From the NCBI GenBank assembly GCA_032622095.1, contig CP136067.1:136217990-136281989 (forward strand): 64,000 bases of DNA, in the 5' to 3' direction. This document shows positions 58,490-64,000 of the stretch, one piece after another. Position numbers and translations under genes: made by a program. Origin of the DNA: Siphonodentalium dalli. Lineage: Eukaryota; Mollusca; Scaphopoda; Gadilida; Siphonodentaliidae. The notes under the pieces are model-generated. The model was given only the letters and a program-made list of their open reading frames with translations, ran no database searches and was not told where the DNA came from. Position 1 is the first letter of the stretch. The number at the start of each line of letters is the position of its first letter.

Positions 58490-58625
58490 ATGTGTTTTCA
58501 CTGTGGCCCACGCCATTCAAAGGAATAACAGATATAAGTTCACATTCGGCTTATTTCAGAATCAAATAAGTCCGATATGAATTTGTTTATATTTATGAAC
58601 CTATTTGCATTAACTTCATATTCAC
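58490..58625 (+). repeat. Interspersed repeat R9, copy 2
   Basis: GTGTTTTCACTGTGGCCC and CAGAATCAAATAAGTCC shared with copies at 55990 and 59970. Confidence 0.7.
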
Positions 58626-58885
58626 CGATTGGCTGGTCCGTTGCTTACAAATAAGAACATGCGCTGATAGCACGTGGTTTTATGTATACACAGTAGAAAG
58701 AAGTCGAAAATATATTCACCAATCAGCTGGGAGCTACATATAGTCGTCGCCTTCAATAAGGCTCTGCGCATGACGAAAATGACAACACGATTTAAGTGTT
58801 ATGCAAGATCATATATCTAATCAAAACACCAACGGTTTTTTCTGGAATTATGAAGTATGCCATATATGACGTAATCGTACATTTA

Positions 58886-59031
58886 GGAGATAAACATACC
58901 CTGTTGAGTTGTACATTCTGGGATTCGAGCATGAAAACAGTTTGTGAACGAGCCGGCTTGCCGGCGAGTTCACAAACTGTTTTCATGCTCGAATCCCAGA
59001 ATGTACAACGAAACAGGGTACGTTTATCTCC
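58886..59031. repeat. 146-bp near-perfect hairpin
   Basis: Arms 58886-58949 and 58968-59031 pair almost fully (GGAGATAAAC ... GTTTGTGAAC with GTTCACAAAC ... GTTTATCTCC). The loop itself forms GCCGGC-TT-GCCGGC, so only the GA/GA positions and a few bases remain unpaired. There is no second copy in the window. It reads open on both strands because of its symmetry; that is not coding evidence. Confidence 0.9.
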
Positions 59032-59209
59032 ATTGTAATTCAATCTAGCAAGGAATTTGCAAAACAACTGTATAAAAAGTATCATTTAGTCATTTTCATG
59101 ACACGAATCGAGACTTTCATTTCGCCGTTGTCACCGTGCACAAATCATTGGGTTTGTTCATTGCGTTACTCGGAACACTGCTCCGTAACCATTTCCTGTG
59201 GGGCTGGTT

Positions 59210-59405
59210 GGCTCGTTTCGCTACTCCGTTCTGCGCCGACGAAATTGTGCCGTGTCACATTCAGATTTGATGCACGCTGAAGCGACCGATGAACGGTAGC
59301 AATAGACAACAACGCGCGGGTGTGCTCGTTTCGCTACTCGTTCTGCACCGATGAAATTTGACCGTGCTACATTCAGATTTGATGCACGCTGAAGCGGCCG
59401 ATGTC
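59210..59405 (+). repeat. Imperfect 115-bp tandem duplication
   Basis: GCTCGTTTCGCTACTC, TTCTGC.CCGA.GAAATT and ATTCAGATTTGATGCACGCT followed by GAAGCG.CCGATG occur at about 59212 and 59327. Confidence 0.85.
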
Positions 59406-59524
59406 GGTGAATCGAAAACGAAAGTTAGACGCTCTCGGCCAATCAGAATGCTTGTTTTTAGTGACAAATACTCAATTGAATTACAATTTGACATATACCG
59501 GGTGCAAATCGGTGCAGGTAAAAG

Positions 59525-59925
59525 TTAACCCTTTACCCAACAAACCGGCCAAAACCGGCCAAATAAAGCTTCAACAGCCTAAAATATCTTCGGTCTGTCT
59601 CAATAGAACCATACAAATATGGATATCATTGGAACCGGCTCCTTGACCACATTGTGATAGATACAGTTATGCCCTGTGCCAATGCATTCTCTTATATATG
59701 CGAGTCGACCATAGGTCGCCTCGCATATATAAGAGAATGCATTGGCCTAAAAAAAATCCTTTTTTTAACACTTTTTACCATTTTTTCTTACATTCTTTAA
59801 CAATTTTATAATTTTTAATGTGTTAAGCCAATGCATTCTCTTATATATGCGAGGCGACCTATGGTCGACTCGCATATATAAGAGAATGCATTGGCACGGG
59901 GCCCTTCTGTTGGGTAAAGGGTTAA
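59525..59925 (+). mobile_element. piggyBac-like MITE with two inverted hairpins, complete copy 2
   Basis: TTAA (59525-59528) with CCCTTTACCCAACA, and TGTTGGGTAAAGGG with TTAA (59922-59925). Hairpins at 59679-59745 and 59828-59894. Nearly identical to 40315-40692 except for a longer spacer, so both inserted recently. Confidence 0.85.
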
Positions 59926-59969
59926 CCAACACACGACTATGCATCATATTACCATGCAATTAAGTTCAC

Positions 59970-60075
59970 ATTGGACCTAAATATTCACATAGGTTCATAT
60001 TATATGAATAAGGTAAACTTACACCCGTTATTTCGTTGAATGGCGCGGGCCACAGTGAAAACACATTACCACAGT
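59970..60075 (-). repeat. Interspersed repeat R9, inverted partial copy
   Basis: The reverse complement carries GTTTTCACTGTGGCCCGC and CCATTCAACGAAATAACGG, matching R9. Confidence 0.6.
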
Positions 60076-60659
60076 AGATATATAGACTTCTATAGAACAG
60101 ACTGATCAAAAAGTGTCATATTTGACTTATTTAGTTATGAAAAACGTTAATAATGAACTAAACTGAACTGTGTTACTCTACCCGAGCACCCAACAAGATC
60201 CAATAATGAATTGAATTGAACTGAGTCACGGGGAGCTTGTATAAAACAATATTTAAAAATATACCTTGCATATTCACCAAAGGTGATGAAAATATGCGGT
60301 AAGGAATAGCGTGGTTAATACCGTTGAATTTCGGACTTACTGCAACGATTATGGTCAGGTAAACGGTATTGTTGCGTATATTTCTTCTTCCAAAAGTGAT
60401 AGAAACCCTCCTTACCAACTACAATGCAGTGGGATGTCGATATAAACCTTGTGTATACTTTGAATTAATAGAAATGTTTTGCGGCGAACAAACGAGATGC
60501 CTCGAATCGCCATCAATCGTGGGGAAATATGACACTATTTCTGATTGGTCGATATTTATGGAAAATTAAAAACAGTTGGAAATTTCCAAACCTGATGCTA
60601 TTTACGCGCGCTCCGCGTGTATACTAATATGGAGATTCTAGTTTCGCCTGGGCGCATGG
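60076..60659. other. Intergenic; nothing recognised
   Basis: Unique sequence. A short duplication of CAAGATCCAATAATGAATTG-like text follows a similar GAACTAAACTGAACTGTG phrase. Confidence 0.3.
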
Positions 60660-61080
60660 GTGTTTTATTTATAGAATGGAATTTTAGGGAGGATTAAAAG
60701 TCGAACTGCGACCGGAGGGCGAGGCCGGTAGAAGGTGTAGTTTGGAATTTCAATTTCGTTTATTGTCGTTAACATTATGTCAATAATGTTGATTTTTGAT
60801 TTGTGATAAGCTATGCCAATTACAAATAAAAGAAATGAAAAAGATAATTTGTAAGTCTTATATTTCAACTTTTATAGAAATTTTTCGTTCTGCAGCCTAC
60901 TGGGGATTGTGGTCGGATACCGGTTCGTTAATTAGGTGCTGGTTGTTATTGTTATTTTAACGGAATTCTGAGTTGGTCATTCGCAAAACCAATATGTTTT
61001 ATATTCTATAATTACAATCATGGGTATATAATATACGATCTTGAGCGCGTTACCATTTCTGACATTGGTGTTCTTGGTAT
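60660..61080 (+). repeat. Interspersed repeat R3, second + copy
   Basis: Partner of 26270-26860. It ends in GCGTTACCATTTCTGAC. The LINE at 61182 follows about 100 bases on. Confidence 0.6.
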
Positions 61081-61181
61081 AGATTGTCACACAAACGCAA
61101 CTGCGTGTATACGTTCTGAACTTCTGAAGCGATGATAAATGCCCAAAAAAACATCACCTTAATGAATACTGCCACAGTGTC

Positions 61182-61799
61182 ATGGTAAATAGAGTGGCCT
61201 TATTTACTATGGTGAGGCCACATCTAGAATATGCCCAACCGGCTTGGAGTCCACACTTAAAGAAAGACATTGAAATGCTCGAGAAAGTCCAAAAAAGATT
61301 CACAAAACTAATACCAGAATTAAAAGAACTACCATATGAAGAAAGACTAAAGAAGCTAAATATACCAACACTTAACTACAGAAGAATAAGAGGAGATATG
61401 ATAGAATGCTTCAAGATATTTAACACCTATGATCCGGAAGTGAATGCCATATTAAGAAGAAGCACCGAACTCAGAACCAGAGGACATAATTATACATTAT
61501 TTCTGGAAGGAGCAAACAGGGATGTGAGGAAATACTCATTCAGCCTAAGAGTGGTGGAGCCATGGAATCATCTAACAGAAAAAGTCGTCTATGCAGAAGA
61601 CATGAATTCAATCAAAAACAATCTCGATTACCATTGGCAGGACCAAGAAATTAAATTAAATTTCAAGGCTGAATTGAGGCTGACAGACCCTGATACGATC
61701 AGTCAAACTAAAAACAAAAATTCAGGAGAGTTCGGAGAAATAGAAGATGAAGAATCAGAGGTGGATATAGTGGCATCTATAGAAGCCAGCGTCCACTAA
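61182..61799 (+). CDS. LINE ORF2 C-terminal fragment, open (5'-truncated)
   Basis: A 205-codon open frame without any stop encodes the end of a non-LTR reverse transcriptase. It reads LFTMVRPHLEYAQPAWSPHL, KKDIEMLEKVQKR, RRIRGDMIECFKIFN, STELRTRGHNYTLF and YSFSLRVVEPWNHLTEKVV, then an acidic tail (GEFGEIEDEESEVD) and TAA. The VRPHLEYA.PAWSP, RRIRGDMIE and TRGH phrases are characteristic of CR1/jockey-type LINEs, just after the catalytic palm. The endonuclease, palm and 5' UTR are missing, as usual for 5'-truncated insertions. The initial Met is an internal residue of the parent protein. The lack of stops suggests that it is the youngest LINE copy in this window. Confidence 0.85.
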   Translation: MVNRVALFTMVRPHLEYAQPAWSPHLKKDIEMLEKVQKRFTKLIPELKELPYEERLKKLNIPTLNYRRIRGDMIECFKIFNTYDPEVNAILRRSTELRTRGHNYTLFLEGANRDVRKYSFSLRVVEPWNHLTEKVVYAEDMNSIKNNLDYHWQDQEIKLNFKAELRLTDPDTISQTKNKNSGEFGEIEDEESEVDIVASIEASVH

Positions 61800-62809
61800 C
61801 AACATAAAGTTACACAAGGTAAGGTATACATTTACTATTACACAAGGAACTGTACCACATTATGTTTTCTCTTTCTTACTCGTGTTAAATTGCGGGAATT
61901 TGTTTATAATTCTAAAAATATGGAAGTCAAACGTGTAGAATATACAAACCATTGGTGTGCATGCTTTGTGACCTTTATAGATTTGTCTGGTATAATGATG
62001 GAACTATTAGACTTCTGAAGTTGTCATTTTAATAATGCCTTAGGCTACCAGTAATATTACGAAAACATGTTTAGAAAAAATACATTATATATATTATATA
62101 TCGATCAACGAGAAAGAGGGTCACATTTGCTCCCGATTAGTAGCTACAGAGGTCATGTCGATGGTTCGCCACAAAACAATATTATCACTTCAACGTTTAC
62201 ACAAGTTTTTTTCTGGACATACCACTGCATTTGACAGTGCAAGAAGTTTTTAAATCACTTTTGGAAGAAGAACAACAAGCGACAATGCCGTTTACGCGGC
62301 CATAATCGCTGCAGTAAGTTAGAAATTCAACGATTTTACGGAATCAGATACCAGCGATCGTCTGCCCTTTACTATATATTTATTTTATGTAAAAATTGGT
62401 GTTACTATACCTGGGCATCCAACGAGATCCAACCAGCCTGTGAGAATGAACCTGTTTCGATCGGTGTTGCCCTTAAATACCGGTAACGCTCATTATTTCT
62501 CGTGTGAATTGCCAGGTTTGTGAGGGCAGAGTTTAAAAAGTTCTAATATGTCTGGAGGTCGTGGTATATATCTAGGTCGTGTCAATAATATTTGCTCCAG
62601 ACTAACCCCCGCAGAGATCATATTCCACAAGTACAAACTGGAACTTTTCGAAGTTTTGACAGGGAACCTTATGCAGTCGAATAAATAACGTGGCGAAGAT
62701 ATTTCTTAGTTATTATATGTTACTTTAAGGCACGGGCGGCGTTCGTTGCAGAAATATTCATATTTGTTCATGTCGCCATCAACAGGAGGAATATTAATAT
62801 ATATATAGT
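61800..62809. other. LINE 3' flank and unique DNA
   Basis: ACACAAGGTAAGGTATAC and ATTACACAAGGAACTGTA just after the stop may be the LINE 3' UTR. No gene is seen in the rest. Confidence 0.35.
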
Positions 62810-63200
62810 TTTGTTCATATGCCAAACATAATCAGCGGTTAGATATTATATTATCGTCAAAACGTACGATGGCGTACGTAAACAAGAGCCTGCTCGTGTT
62901 ACAGAAGTTGTGCTTCTGTTTACATAACAATTCTATTGGTTAATCACACACAAATGACATAAAGGCTCTTTATAATTTCCATATCAGGAAAACAGTAACA
63001 AATAACGCTCTTTATGTTTACTATATCCGGATCTAAACAAAAGCCAGGTAACGCAACGTTTTTTGCTTTTGTTTACAGAACAAGGGAAAAAAAATTGTCT
63101 GTCTATATTTTACTATTCTTTCTAATTATGGCTGTTTTTGACTGAGGTGAATATTTTAACAGCATACCCACCGCCAACGCCGCCAGTATCTTTGATAATG
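62810..63200 (+). repeat. Interspersed repeat R5, copy 4
   Basis: Full-length partner of 40790-41270, same orientation. Confidence 0.8.
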
Positions 63201-63569
63201 TACATCACTACAGTAGTTGAAGGGCCCAACTCGAAATTTCAGGATGTTAGTGACTTTGTATCGCTAACAATTATTGAATTTCTCCAGGGTAATCACTGCT
63301 ATGAATTTTTCGATATCGGCTCACGAAAGTCGCTAAAAAGCATGCAATTTCGAGCTGGGACCACCCCATACTTTGAAGTAGATTATCTAGGAACATATAC
63401 ATGTATAAACAAAGAAATATTATAAAGTTATAAATTTCCCTGTCTGAAGGGGTCAGGACATCAAAACGTTCACCGGTTTTGTACTATAGTGGGATATGAT
63501 CTCCACGGGCGTAGCTATAGAAGATATTCATGTCGTGAATCTGTACTCTTAGCTACGTGCGTAGCTACA

Positions 63570-63870
63570 CCTATACATGGACGTGGCGACAGGGGATTGG
63601 GGGTGTCTCACCCCTCGCAACTGTGGTCAAAATTTTCATCAGTTGGAAATTGCATTCCTGACACAACAGTAGTTGGAAATTTCACCCCAACAATAGGTTG
63701 AAATTGTTCATTATTAGTTTAATTTTCAAATTTATTAGGGGGTAATTTATTATTTGGACCAATATTTGCTTATTTTCCTACTTTTCGTAAAACATTTGGA
63801 CTGAAATGGCCGTCAGTTGGAAGTTTTCCAACCTTGGGGGGGGGGGGACAGTTTGGAAATTTCCAACACT
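63570..63870 (+). repeat. Interspersed repeat R7, copy 2
   Basis: Inverted partner of 50560-50900. It ends in a G12-13 run at about 63837-63849. Confidence 0.75.
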
Positions 63871-64000
63871 TGGAAAGGTTGTGTCCTGTTCCGTCTCCCG
63901 TAGCCAGTCATAAACTGCTAGTTGATTAAGAAAACAACATTTTCCTATACATGCACTGCCAAAAATATTTTCTCAATTCAGGAAAAAAAAACACTTGAAA

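Noticed and set aside
58792-59085. Open frames on both strands reading CTFWDSSMKTVCE and its mirror.
   Set aside because: They are produced by the 146-bp hairpin, which reads the same on both strands; no domain is present.

Overview
The window looks like nuclear DNA of an invertebrate animal. It is AT-rich and full of transposable-element relics. Its only convincing host gene has short exons with GT-AG introns of about 2 kb. The C-type lectin style, the LINE tails and the Helitron, SINE and MITE mix suggest an aquatic lophotrochozoan, most likely a mollusc. That assignment is inferred from remembered family resemblance, not from a search. There is no prokaryotic-style gene layout, operon, CRISPR array, rRNA or canonical tRNA gene.

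Bases 1-7222 are a head-to-tail array of non-autonomous Helitron-like elements. Units meet at CTAG|T junctions preceded by a small GC-rich hairpin, and the next unit starts TCTATACTATATATTTTG or a close variant. Inside the array are 122-bp satellite monomers and a recent 870-bp duplication (1611-2480 versus 4103-4972).

Bases 7223-18300 hold foldback elements, a 1.28-kb TIR element with target-site duplications, palindromic MITEs, degenerate tandem arrays, and an inverted pair of elements rich in AAGATGGC and CAAAATGGC motifs. A LINE relic at 18307-19991 (minus) keeps the endonuclease and the C-terminal end but has lost the reverse-transcriptase core. Bases 20000-34300 are mostly unique or weakly repeated DNA with hAT-like and Kolobok-like MITEs, a LINE tail (28948-29206) and a 290-bp-arm inverted repeat (30790-31775). 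An ORF1-type LINE pseudogene lies at 34397-35294.

Bases 36300-41300 hold several piggyBac-like MITEs carrying a conserved 67-bp hairpin, a tRNA-derived SINE (37358-37732), a possible envelope-like fragment (37730-37978), and a TIR element with perfect 45-bp ends (38964-40128).

A C-type-lectin-domain gene lies on the minus strand at 49754-44912. Three exons join in exactly compatible phases into one complete CTLD. Its introns hold a LINE tail and MITEs. The first (signal-peptide) exon was not found.

Bases 49865-64000 are again mobile DNA: a 1.6-kb TIR element, inverted partners of upstream repeats, a 146-bp near-perfect hairpin (58886-59031), further piggyBac-like copies and an open LINE C-terminus (61182-61799). 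No multi-gene system is visible. The most notable structures are the duplicated hairpin module of the piggyBac-like MITEs, the tandem Helitron array and the reconstructed CTLD gene.
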